Assembly: GCF_000499785.1 (NCBI RefSeq) | Contig: NZ_HG726023.1 | Location: 449,926-513,925 of the forward strand | Length of the DNA: 64,000 nt | Origin: Bacteroides neonati | GTDB lineage: Bacteria > Bacteroidota > Bacteroidia > Bacteroidales > Bacteroidaceae | Reading direction: 5' to 3' | Shown here: positions 16,380 through 24,638 of the stretch, piece by piece | How positions within the stretch are numbered: the stretch's first letter is position 1 | Layout of the letters: each line of letters starts with the position of its first letter | Translations under genes and position numbers: made by a program | The notes under the pieces: generated by a model | Databases searched by the model: none | Seen by the model: the letters and a program-made list of their open reading frames with translations, nothing else | Told to the model about the DNA's origin: nothing

Positions 16380-19300
16380 ATGAAAAAAAGATTTAAGTTG
16401 TTTCTGACCTGCCTTATCATAGGCGTTGGTCTGGTTACGGCTCAAACCTCCAAGGTAACAGGTGTTGTTATCTCGGCAGAGGACGGGGAGCCAGTTGTGG
16501 GAGCATCCATTTTAGTTAGCGGTACTACGTTAGGAACGGTAACTGATATTGATGGCAAGTTTACGATTATTAATGTTCCGGAAACGGCCAAAACATTGCG
16601 TATATCATATGTAGGTATGGTTTCGCAAGATGTAGCCATTCAAAAAGGAATCATGAAAATTACGTTGCAATCAGATGCCAAAGCGTTGGATGAAATCGTT
16701 GTAACAGCTATGGGTATGAAGCGTAGTGAGAAAACGCTTGGATACTCCGCTTCTACCGTTAAATCCGATCGTTTGGACGTGGCCAAATCGGGTTCGGTAA
16801 TGAGCGGGTTGACCGGAAAGGTAGCAGGTGTGCAAATTTCCACTGCCGGTAACACAGGAACATCACAAAAGGTATTGGTGCGTGGTATTGCCTCGCTCAA
16901 TAGTAACTCTCCTCTTTATATTGTCGACGGAGTGCCTCTCGACAATGGTCGCATTGGTAACAATGCTGCCGACTTTGGTAATGGTGCCAATGATATCAAT
17001 TCCGACGATGTAGAGTCGGTTACCGTATTGAAAGGTGCTTCGGCTACTGCTTTGTACGGATCGCGTGCTGCCAATGGTGTAATTATGGTTACTACCAAGA
17101 AGGCCGGCATCGAAAAGCTATCCATTTCGTACGACGGAACGTTCTCAGCCTCCAACGTATTGCGTGTTATGCAGACGCAAGACCGTTTCGGTCAAGGTTG
17201 GGGATCATGGGATCGTGCCGAGAACGGATCTTGGGGACCTGCATTGGACGGTACTATGCACGAGTGGGGATCAAACAAACTCAAAGACCCGATGGTAAAA
17301 CCCTTCTCGTATGTAGAGCATAACCTACGCGACTTTTACCAAACCGGTTTCGAAACCAACAACAATATCACTTTACGTTATGGAAACGAAAATGTGGGCG
17401 TGGTCGGTTCGTATGGTAACCTTTCGTCGAGTGGAATCTTGCCCCTCGATGGAGATAAATATGCCCGTAACACCTTCTCGGTTCGTGGGTATGTGAATAC
17501 CAAACGCCTCACGATGGATATGTCGCTGAACTATGTTCGTAAAGATATTCGCCGTACCGAAGGCATGGATATGGAGTTGTTGCAGCACGCGGTCGATGTT
17601 AGCTTCGTCGAGCAGAAAGACTATAATGATGTGCGCTATAATACCAACAATTATTATACCTGGTATGCGCAGAATCCATATTGGATGATCGATAATTATA
17701 AATATAACTATCAGGACGATCGTATCTTCGGTAAGTACGAACTCTCTTACGAATTGATTAAAGGATTGAAGGCAACCGGTCGTTTAGGTGGCGATTTTAC
17801 CAACTATCGTATCGAGAACTCGAACCCTATTTTGAAATATGCCAACGGCTCGTATAGTAAATCAGGAGGTAAGTCGGAAGAGATAGGTCATTATTCGGAG
17901 TTCCGCTATGATCGTTCTCAGATTGATGCTACCGCATTCCTTTCGGCCGATTATCAAGTGGGCGACTTCTCGCTTAACGGAACAGCCGGTTGGAACTTGA
18001 ATCAACGTACCTACGGCTATACGGGTGGTACAGTAGACGGATTGGAGATTGAAGGTTGGTACAACCTGCTCAACACTTCTTCTGCTGCCGTTGCCGATTC
18101 TTATACCTCGAAGCGTCGTCTTATTGCTGCCTTTGCACAAGTCGAGGTAGGGTATAAGGAGTTTCTGTTCTTGAACTTGTCGGGTCGTAACGACTGGTCG
18201 TCGACCTTGCCAATGGGCGATAACAGTTTCCTTTATGGTGGTGCCAACGCCTCGGTCATTCTTTCTGAGCTTTTCCCGAAGCTGAAAGAAAATAAAGTAG
18301 ATTTCCTTAAGATACGCGCCGCTATTGGACAAACCGGTAATGATGCCGATGTATACAAAACAAGTGATTGGTATCGCATGGCCAATTTTGCCGGAACAGC
18401 CTCCAGTTATAACTATTATACTTCACTGCCTTTTGGAGGAGTATTGGGAATGACCTCTAATAATACGGTAGGCAGCAAGACGTTGAAGCCTGAGATAACG
18501 ACCGAATACGAATTTGGTGTATCGGGCAATTTCTTTGGCAATCGCCTTACGGTAGACTTTGCTTACTACAATAAGCAAACAAAGAATCAGATTATATCTG
18601 CCACATTGGCTCCCGAAACCAGTTATGTGTTCGAAACCCGCAACGTAGGAAAGATCGAAAACAAGGGTGTGGAATTGATGGTTAATGTCGTTCCTTTGCG
18701 CACTACCGATTGGGAATGGACCTTAGGTGCTACCTTCTCCAAGAATAAGAGCAAAGTAAAAGAGTTATGGGATGGTCTTGATGAATATACCTTTACCACT
18801 TGGCGTGGTGTGGACTATGTGCTCAAGGTAGGCGGTCCGGTAGCCCAGTATCGCATACCAATGGCCAATCGGGTAACTGATGAGAAGAGTCCGTTCTTTG
18901 GCTATACCATTGTCAATAATAATGGTTTCCAATCCGATAGCCAGACGGAAAAAGAGTACGTAGGTTCCTCTCAACCCGATTTTGTGATGGGTTTCAATAC
19001 AGTATTGAAATATAAGAATTTTACGTTCAGTGCTACGGCAGATTGGCGCAAGGGTGGTTATATCCTCTCTAATACCTCTTACATCACCCACTTCAACGGA
19101 AACTCTACACAAACGGTATTCAATGAACGCAACGCTTTCATCTATCCGCACTCTGTAAAGGTAGTCGGCGGTAAGTATGTTGAAAACAACATTCCTATTT
19201 ATAATTCCAATATGAACTACGCACAAGGTAACTATTCATATAGCCCGCAGGCTCGTCGTGAGTTTATTTTGCCGAAGGATTATTTTAAATTGCGCGAAGT

Positions 19301-19526
19301 TTCGCTCTCTTATACCTTCCCTAAGAAACTACTCGATAAAACACCTATCAAACAGCTTGTGGTCAGTGTAGTAGGACGTAATTTACTGTTGTTTACTCCG
19401 AAAGAGAATAACTATATCGACCCCGAAGCCAGTAACTTGGGCAACGATCTGCTCTCCGAATTTGGAGAAACAACCGGAACCAGTACTACACGTAACTTTG
19501 GTGGTAGTCTGAAAGTTGTATTTTAA
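16380..19526 (+). CDS. SusC/RagA family TonB-dependent outer membrane transporter
   Basis: 1048 residues: signal peptide (about 1-21), a carboxypeptidase-D-like beta domain (VTGVVISAEDGEPVVGASILV, about 26-110), a TonB box-like DEIVVTAMGM, the plug domain (GVQISTAGNTGTSQKVLVRG, LYIVDGVPLDN, about 115-240) and a long beta-barrel ending in an aromatic residue (LKVVF). SusC proteins are barrels lidded by their SusD partner and import glycans or peptides using TonB energy. The next gene is its SusD partner, 21 bp on. There are no glycosidases or sensors nearby, so the ligand is unknown and may not be a sugar. Confidence 0.95.
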   Translation: MKKRFKLFLTCLIIGVGLVTAQTSKVTGVVISAEDGEPVVGASILVSGTTLGTVTDIDGKFTIINVPETAKTLRISYVGMVSQDVAIQKGIMKITLQSDAKALDEIVVTAMGMKRSEKTLGYSASTVKSDRLDVAKSGSVMSGLTGKVAGVQISTAGNTGTSQKVLVRGIASLNSNSPLYIVDGVPLDNGRIGNNAADFGNGANDINSDDVESVTVLKGASATALYGSRAANGVIMVTTKKAGIEKLSISYDGTFSASNVLRVMQTQDRFGQGWGSWDRAENGSWGPALDGTMHEWGSNKLKDPMVKPFSYVEHNLRDFYQTGFETNNNITLRYGNENVGVVGSYGNLSSSGILPLDGDKYARNTFSVRGYVNTKRLTMDMSLNYVRKDIRRTEGMDMELLQHAVDVSFVEQKDYNDVRYNTNNYYTWYAQNPYWMIDNYKYNYQDDRIFGKYELSYELIKGLKATGRLGGDFTNYRIENSNPILKYANGSYSKSGGKSEEIGHYSEFRYDRSQIDATAFLSADYQVGDFSLNGTAGWNLNQRTYGYTGGTVDGLEIEGWYNLLNTSSAAVADSYTSKRRLIAAFAQVEVGYKEFLFLNLSGRNDWSSTLPMGDNSFLYGGANASVILSELFPKLKENKVDFLKIRAAIGQTGNDADVYKTSDWYRMANFAGTASSYNYYTSLPFGGVLGMTSNNTVGSKTLKPEITTEYEFGVSGNFFGNRLTVDFAYYNKQTKNQIISATLAPETSYVFETRNVGKIENKGVELMVNVVPLRTTDWEWTLGATFSKNKSKVKELWDGLDEYTFTTWRGVDYVLKVGGPVAQYRIPMANRVTDEKSPFFGYTIVNNNGFQSDSQTEKEYVGSSQPDFVMGFNTVLKYKNFTFSATADWRKGGYILSNTSYITHFNGNSTQTVFNERNAFIYPHSVKVVGGKYVENNIPIYNSNMNYAQGNYSYSPQARREFILPKDYFKLREVSLSYTFPKKLLDKTPIKQLVVSVVGRNLLLFTPKENNYIDPEASNLGNDLLSEFGETTGTSTTRNFGGSLKVVF

Positions 19527-19547
19527 TCACTCAAAACGAATGAATCA

Positions 19548-21092
19548 ATGAAAAAGTATACATATTTAGCCGCCTTTTTAATAGGCACCTTATCGTTGTC
19601 GTCGTGCGAAAGTTTTCTCGACATTAACGACAATCCTAATTATCCGACTTCGGTGAACATAGAGGCGCTTTTGCCGTCGGCTTGTGCTTCTACCGTTGCC
19701 CAACTGGGTTGGAACGGATGCACCATCGGCACCATGTGGCTGCAACATACTACTCAAGGAAACAGTACCAACCAGTACAATACCTTGGTTAACTACAGTC
19801 TTTCGGTAAGTTCGTTCAATGCTTTCTTTACCAATGCTTATGCCAATACACTGCCCGACTTGGCCGAGATCATCAATCAGTCAGAGGATCGCAATGCATG
19901 GAACTATTGGGTTGTCAGTAAAATATTGATGGCTTATAACTTCCAGATGCTTACCGATTTGTACGAAGACATTCCCTTTACCGAAGCGTTGGATATCAAA
20001 GCATACCCTTATCCAAAGTACGATGACAGTAAAACGGTTGTTTATCCCGGTATTCTGGCTATGGTCAATGAGGCTCTTGCCAAAGAGGCCGATGCCTTGA
20101 ATGAAACAAATCCTACGCTCGGTAAGTATGATATGTTTATGGGTGGAAACATTAAAAAATGGATTGCTTTCGCCAAGAACCTGAAACTGAAGATTCTGAT
20201 GCGTGATTTTACAACCAATCGTGCAGCCATCGAAGCATTGCTTGCCGCCGGTGGATTTCACGAAGCTGATTGTGCGATGACGGTGTTTGAAGATGCCAGC
20301 AACAAAGGCAATCCGTTCTACGAATACAATATCCGTCAGCTCAATACGAAAGAGAATGTTCGTGCCTGCCATACGCTCAACGAATACCTGCTTACCTATA
20401 ATGATCCGCGCATTGTTAATCTCTACGAGCGCACTGCAGATTCGGGAACTAGCGAATCGTTGCCATACAGCAGTATGTACGAGGGGCTTCCTTGTGGAAC
20501 CAAACCCAGTTTGACCCTGATTCCTTTGGCCGAGTCATCTCGCTACAAGCAGGCTTATAGCGATCCTGTTTACCTGATGAATAAAGCCGAAATACTCTTA
20601 CTAGAAGCCGAAGCTTACGCACGTTTGGATAATAAAGAGATGGCTCGCACCAAGTACGAGGCAGGCGTAACTGCTGCTTTCGACCGTTGGGAATCTTCCA
20701 GGGGTAAAGCTGCCTCCTTTATTGCTGCGGGAGGACCTTACGCCTTCAACGACACCTCGATGGATACGATGTTGAAATCGATTCTTACGCAAAAATGGGT
20801 ATCGTATGCAGGAGCCAACTCACTCGACGGTGTGTTCGATCGCAACCGTACCGGTATTCCTACGATCAGTACCGCACTTACCGTTCGTGCATCCAATACT
20901 CCCGGCGATCACAAACTGACTCCCGGCTATGAGCTTGGCACATTGGTTGCTCCGGGTTCTACCGTTCTTGCTACGAATGTTTTCCCTCGCCGCATGTTGG
21001 TGCCTACGGCTTCGTCGCAGTACAATCCCAATGCACCCGAAACAAAGAATCTCGACGAGCCTATGTGGTGGCAAGTAGCTAAGAATAAATAA
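19548..21092 (+). CDS. SusD/RagB-like surface lipoprotein (SusD-like_2 type)
   Basis: 514 residues with lipobox LSLSSCES (Cys20) and then FLDINDNPN, the common start of SusD-like_2 proteins. The tetratricopeptide-like helical core shows WNYWVVSKILMAYNFQMLTDLYEDIPFTEAL and YLMNKAEILLLEAEAYARL. SusD-like lipoproteins lid the SusC barrel and bind ligand at the surface. Cotranscribed with susC and the small lipoprotein downstream. This subtype is often found with a peptide- or lipid-associated third gene rather than with sugar enzymes. Confidence 0.94.
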   Translation: MKKYTYLAAFLIGTLSLSSCESFLDINDNPNYPTSVNIEALLPSACASTVAQLGWNGCTIGTMWLQHTTQGNSTNQYNTLVNYSLSVSSFNAFFTNAYANTLPDLAEIINQSEDRNAWNYWVVSKILMAYNFQMLTDLYEDIPFTEALDIKAYPYPKYDDSKTVVYPGILAMVNEALAKEADALNETNPTLGKYDMFMGGNIKKWIAFAKNLKLKILMRDFTTNRAAIEALLAAGGFHEADCAMTVFEDASNKGNPFYEYNIRQLNTKENVRACHTLNEYLLTYNDPRIVNLYERTADSGTSESLPYSSMYEGLPCGTKPSLTLIPLAESSRYKQAYSDPVYLMNKAEILLLEAEAYARLDNKEMARTKYEAGVTAAFDRWESSRGKAASFIAAGGPYAFNDTSMDTMLKSILTQKWVSYAGANSLDGVFDRNRTGIPTISTALTVRASNTPGDHKLTPGYELGTLVAPGSTVLATNVFPRRMLVPTASSQYNPNAPETKNLDEPMWWQVAKNK

Positions 21093-21113
21093 TCACTTCA
21101 AATACATAAGTTT

Positions 21114-21623
21114 ATGAAACAGATAACATATATATGCCTCTTTTTGCTTGCCACCCTTTCATTGGTGTCTTGCAACTCCGAAGACAGAGATTATGATATT
21201 GAATACACAGCCATCCACCCGTTGGGCGGACAGTATGTGGTCTCTATCATGAAGAATGGAGTAAAACTCATCGATAGCTATTGTACGCTCTCCAACACCA
21301 CCAATAATGATGCCGATAAATGTTGGATTCGTATCGGTAGCTATACCACTGCTACTGCTTATGCCATTAATGGTAAGATTGCGTGTGATGTGCCCAACCT
21401 TACGTTTAGTGCAACCGATATAGAAAACCTAGCCGGCAATGTGGTTACTTCTACGCATAAGTTTACGATTACGAATGCGAAAGTAGAGCTTAAAGGAATC
21501 AAAGCACCTTCGGGTACAATCGCCGATAAGATATCATTTACCTACACCACCACAAAAGATCCGGGTGTGGTTTATACCGTCGAAGGTTGGCGCTATACCG
21601 GGTGGCCCGAGGATGACTACTAA
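21114..21623 (+). CDS. Putative lipid-binding lipoprotein (Lipid_bd-like), third gene of the SusCD operon
   Basis: 169 residues with lipobox LATLSLVSCNS (Cys20), then a beta-rich domain: YTAIHPLGGQYVVSIM, CWIRIGSYTTATAYAINGKIACDV and a C-terminal YTVEGWRYTGWPEDDY. Resembles the small lipoproteins (Pfam Lipid_bd) that follow SusC and SusD-like_2 genes. It is probably a surface-exposed accessory of the transporter. A strong terminator follows 27 bp later, closing the operon. Confidence 0.75.
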   Translation: MKQITYICLFLLATLSLVSCNSEDRDYDIEYTAIHPLGGQYVVSIMKNGVKLIDSYCTLSNTTNNDADKCWIRIGSYTTATAYAINGKIACDVPNLTFSATDIENLAGNVVTSTHKFTITNAKVELKGIKAPSGTIADKISFTYTTTKDPGVVYTVEGWRYTGWPEDDY

Positions 21624-21650
21624 TTTTTGACTTTACATTAATTGAACAAG

Positions 21651-21679
21651 AAAAGCCGCTTCGTGATGAAGCGGCTTTT
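21651..21679 (+). terminator. Rho-independent terminator of the SusCD operon
   Basis: AAAAGCCGCTTC (21651-21662) and its exact complement (21668-21679) form a 12-bp stem with a 5-nt loop, ending in TTTTC. It lies just after the operon's last stop codon. Confidence 0.9.
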
Positions 21680-21790
21680 CTGCTTGTTATATGTTACTTC
21701 TTTTTGAAAATTCACGACTTTTTGGATAGTATTGAATCGCTTCGGATAATCTTTCTAGTATTTTATCTATCTAGTAATCAGTTGTTTTAA

Positions 21791-21882
21791 TGAAAACGTA
21801 TTCTTGCATGCCAAAAGTACGTACTTTATGCTGTGTTAATATACTAGTTATTAGAGCATAGAGTACGTACTTTTATATCGAA
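21791..21882. repeat. AT-rich array of TACGTA-type sites at about 23-bp spacing, with 20-bp inverted repeat
   Basis: The sites AACGTATT (centre 21797.5), AGTACGTACT (21820.5) and AGTACGTACT (21866.5) fall on a 23-bp grid, with a related ACTAGT close to the empty grid point. In addition 21813-21832 pairs with 21855-21874 at 19 of 20 positions around a 22-nt spacer. The stretch lies between the SusCD terminator and the 3' end of the receiver gene, so it is not an obvious promoter for either. Confidence 0.65.
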
Positions 21883-21947
21883 AGAAATTATTGTCTCTGC
21901 TTAGAGGTAAAATATACTGTCAAACGGAAAATCGGATTATCTCGGCA

Positions 21948-22346
21948 TTACCATGTAATGTTGGGCAGGTAGTTAGATAAGCACCCTCTTAGTATGCCCA
22001 GCGTAATGGGTTTTACTAAAACCTCTGTGGCTCCGCAGCGCATTGCATTCTCCCTATCCGAGCTGAAAGCATAAGCTGTTTGCATGATAATCGGAATTTC
22101 CTTGTCTTCAGAACGGATCACGGTGGTGGCTTCCAATCCGGTCATGATAGGCATTTTTATATCCATCAGAATGGCTTGGGCTTCTTTGCCGTTTTCGCGG
22201 AATAATTGAATGATTTCTTCACCGTTTCTGGCCCATAATAATTCGCATTTTTTCCCAATAATGGCTTTTATTAATTTAAAGTTACTGTCGTCATCCTCAG
22301 CGACTAATACTAAGGGACGAAACTCTTTTATTTCTTCATTTTCCAT
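21948..22346 (-). CDS. Single-domain response regulator receiver protein
   Basis: 132 residues made almost only of a receiver domain: acidic pocket EDDDSN (about 17-22), phospho-acceptor Asp62 in LMDIKMP, the signalling Thr in MQTAYA and the conserved Lys in VLVKPI. There is no output domain. Such proteins pass phosphoryl groups in relays or act by binding partners. No kinase gene is adjacent, so the partner is unknown. Confidence 0.93.
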   Translation of the reverse strand: MENEEIKEFRPLVLVAEDDDSNFKLIKAIIGKKCELLWARNGEEIIQLFRENGKEAQAILMDIKMPIMTGLEATTVIRSEDKEIPIIMQTAYAFSSDRENAMRCGATEVLVKPITLGILRGCLSNYLPNITW

Positions 22347-22428
22347 AATAATCTACATTTTGCTTTCTGCTATACGTCTTAGTGCTTATTTCTGCGCGCA
22401 AGTTATAAAATAAAATGATATAAATGCG

Positions 22429-22436
22429 TATCTTTG
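22429..22436 (+). promoter_or_regulatory. -7 element of the ABC-F gene promoter
   Basis: TATCTTTG, 22 bp before the ATG at 22459. No -33 TTTG at proper spacing is evident. Confidence 0.55.
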
Positions 22437-22458
22437 CGCCTCAATTTAAACAACCAAT

Positions 22459-24096
22459 ATGATTTCAGTAGACGGACTGGCCGTAGAATTCGGCGGCACC
22501 ACCTTATTCAGTGATATTTCTTTTGTAATTAATGAGAAGGACCGTATTGCTCTTATGGGCAAGAATGGAGCAGGAAAGAGTACGCTGCTCAAAATCCTCT
22601 CCGGTACTCGTCAACCCACTCGTGGTAAGATCTCGGCTCCGAAAGAATGCGTTATCGCCTATCTGCCCCAACACCTCATGACCGAGGACGGTCGTACCGT
22701 ATTCGAGGAAACAGCACAGGCTTTTGCCCATCTGCATGAGATGGAAGCAGAGATGGCCGAAATCAATCGCCAGCTCGAAACCCGCACAGACTATGAAAGT
22801 GATAGCTATATGGAGCTTATTGAGCGGGTGTCTACGTTGAGCGAAAAATTCTATTCGATCGAAGAGACGAACTACGATGCCGATATTGAAAAGGCACTTC
22901 TGGGCTTGGGATTCACTCGCGAAGACTTCAATAAACAGACCAGCGACTTCAGCGGTGGATGGCGTATGCGCATCGAACTGGCTAAATTGCTGCTTCAGAA
23001 CCCCGATGTATTGTTGCTCGACGAGCCTACCAATCACCTCGATATCGAGTCGATTCAGTGGCTCGAAGACTTCCTGATCGGCAACGGCAAGGCGGTAGTA
23101 GTTATCAGCCACGACCGTAAGTTTGTCGACAACATTACGACCCGTACCATTGAGGTAACCATGGGGCGCATCTACGACTATAAAGTAAACTATTCTCAAT
23201 ACCTACAGTTGCGTGCCGAACGCCGGGTGCAACAACAAAAACAGTTTGACGAACAGCAGAAATTCATTGCCGAAACCACCGAATTTATCGAACGTTTCAA
23301 AGGTACTTATTCGAAAACGCTTCAGGTGCAGAGCCGCGTGAAGATGCTCGAAAAATTGGTACTTCTCGAAGTCGATGAAGAAGATACCTCGGCTCTTCGT
23401 TTAAAGTTCCCTCCCTCGCCCCGTTCGGGAAACTATCCCGTAACGATGGATGCGGTTGGTAAAACCTATGGCGAGAAGAACATCTTCAGCAATGCTTCAC
23501 TTACCATTGAGCGAGGCGATAAAGTAGCCTTTGTGGGCAAGAACGGTGAGGGAAAATCTACGTTGGTGAAGTGTATCATGAAGGAGATTGAGCACGACGG
23601 AACACTGACACTTGGTCATAACGTTCAGATTGGTTATTTTGCACAGAATCAGGCATCACTACTTGACGAAAACCTCACCGTATTCCAAACAATCGACGAT
23701 GTGGCCGTTGGCGATATTCGTAACAAAATTCGCGATTTGCTCGGTGCTTTCATGTTTGGTGGCCCCGAAGAGTCGATGAAGAAGGTGAAAGTACTTTCGG
23801 GTGGTGAGCGTACGCGTTTGGCCATGATCAAACTGCTGCTCGAACCGGTTAACTTGCTTATTCTCGATGAGCCTACCAATCACCTTGACTTGAAAACGAA
23901 GGATATTCTCAAACAGGCTCTTGTCGATTTTGATGGCACGCTCATCGTCGTATCTCACGACCGTGACTTCCTGGATGGATTGGTGACGAAAGTATACGAG
24001 TTTGGAAACAAGAAGGTTACTGAGCATCTTTCGGGTATTTATGAGTTCCTTGAGAAGAAAAAAATGGATTCTTTGAGCGAATTAGAGAAAAAGTAA
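22459..24096 (+). CDS. ABC-F family ATPase (ribosome-associated, EttA/Uup-like)
   Basis: 545 residues with two full nucleotide-binding domains and no membrane part. First site: Walker A GKNGAGKST, signature SGGWRMR, Walker B LLLDEPTNHLD. Second site: GKNGEGKST, LSGGERTRL, LILDEPTNHLD. The linker between them is long, helical and charged (about 240-310, YLQLRAERRVQQQKQFDEQQ), the P-site tRNA interaction motif of ABC-F proteins. These act on stalled or early-elongating ribosomes; some give antibiotic protection. The subtype cannot be fixed here. It is a single-gene unit. Confidence 0.92.
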   Translation: MISVDGLAVEFGGTTLFSDISFVINEKDRIALMGKNGAGKSTLLKILSGTRQPTRGKISAPKECVIAYLPQHLMTEDGRTVFEETAQAFAHLHEMEAEMAEINRQLETRTDYESDSYMELIERVSTLSEKFYSIEETNYDADIEKALLGLGFTREDFNKQTSDFSGGWRMRIELAKLLLQNPDVLLLDEPTNHLDIESIQWLEDFLIGNGKAVVVISHDRKFVDNITTRTIEVTMGRIYDYKVNYSQYLQLRAERRVQQQKQFDEQQKFIAETTEFIERFKGTYSKTLQVQSRVKMLEKLVLLEVDEEDTSALRLKFPPSPRSGNYPVTMDAVGKTYGEKNIFSNASLTIERGDKVAFVGKNGEGKSTLVKCIMKEIEHDGTLTLGHNVQIGYFAQNQASLLDENLTVFQTIDDVAVGDIRNKIRDLLGAFMFGGPEESMKKVKVLSGGERTRLAMIKLLLEPVNLLILDEPTNHLDLKTKDILKQALVDFDGTLIVVSHDRDFLDGLVTKVYEFGNKKVTEHLSGIYEFLEKKKMDSLSELEKK

Positions 24097-24208
24097 TCTT
24101 TTTTATCTTTTGATAAGAATTTTAGGCTAACAACTTATGAAAAAAAAAACGTTCTTTGTATGCTAGTTTTTAAACAAGTTTAGTTATTCACTTTAAAGAT
24201 TTAATCGT

Positions 24209-24439
24209 ATGAAAAAATTAATGATTTGTGCTGCTTTCGTTGCAGCAATGTGCGCTTTCTCTACTGTCAATGCCCAAGAGGTGAAGAAAGAAACAAAGAA
24301 AGAGTGCTGTACTAAAAAAGCCGAGTGCACGAAAGATAAAAAAGAATGCACGAAAGACACGAAAGACTGCACAAAGAAAGCCGATTGCAAGAAAGATGGC
24401 AAAGCTTGTTGCAAAAAGGAAACTCCCAAAAAGAAATAA
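24209..24439 (+). CDS. Small exported Cys/Lys-rich repeat protein of unknown function
   Basis: 76 residues: a signal peptide (MKKLMICAAFVAAMCAFSTVNAQ) and then 53 residues built almost only of Lys, Cys, Glu, Asp, Thr and Ala. Cysteines recur in short units such as KKECCTKKAEC, KKECTKDTKDC and KKADCKKDGKACC, giving about nine Cys after the signal. The spacing (often C-x6-C or C-x5-C) suggests small tandem duplications. Metal binding or a redox role in the periplasm is plausible but not known. It stands alone between the ABC-F gene and a strong terminator. Confidence 0.8.
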   Translation: MKKLMICAAFVAAMCAFSTVNAQEVKKETKKECCTKKAECTKDKKECTKDTKDCTKKADCKKDGKACCKKETPKKK

Positions 24440-24460
24440 GAGTTTAATAACTTATAAGAA

Positions 24461-24499
24461 AGAGAGCATACCGCATCGACGGTATGCTCTCTTTTTTTA
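24461..24499 (+). terminator. Rho-independent terminator after the Cys/Lys-rich gene
   Basis: AGAGAGCATACCG (24461-24473) and its exact complement (24480-24492) form a 13-bp stem with a 6-nt loop followed by an unbroken T run. Confidence 0.93.
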
Positions 24500-24609
24500 A
24501 CCTGTTGTGTGCGCTTCTCCGTTCAGCTTATGAAGCCTAAAGCTGGAGTCTTTGTACAAGGTGTTTAAAATATTTTTTGATAATTATTCTTTTGTTACGA
24601 AATTAATGG

Positions 24610-24617
24610 TAATTTTG
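24610..24617 (+). promoter_or_regulatory. Possible -7 element before the S41 protease gene
   Basis: TAATTTTG matches TAnnTTTG and lies 21 bp before the ATG at 24639, which supports that start. A TTTG occurs upstream at 24591 but with only 15 bp spacing. Confidence 0.4.
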
Positions 24618-24638
24618 GCAATTCCTAAAATTAAAAGT

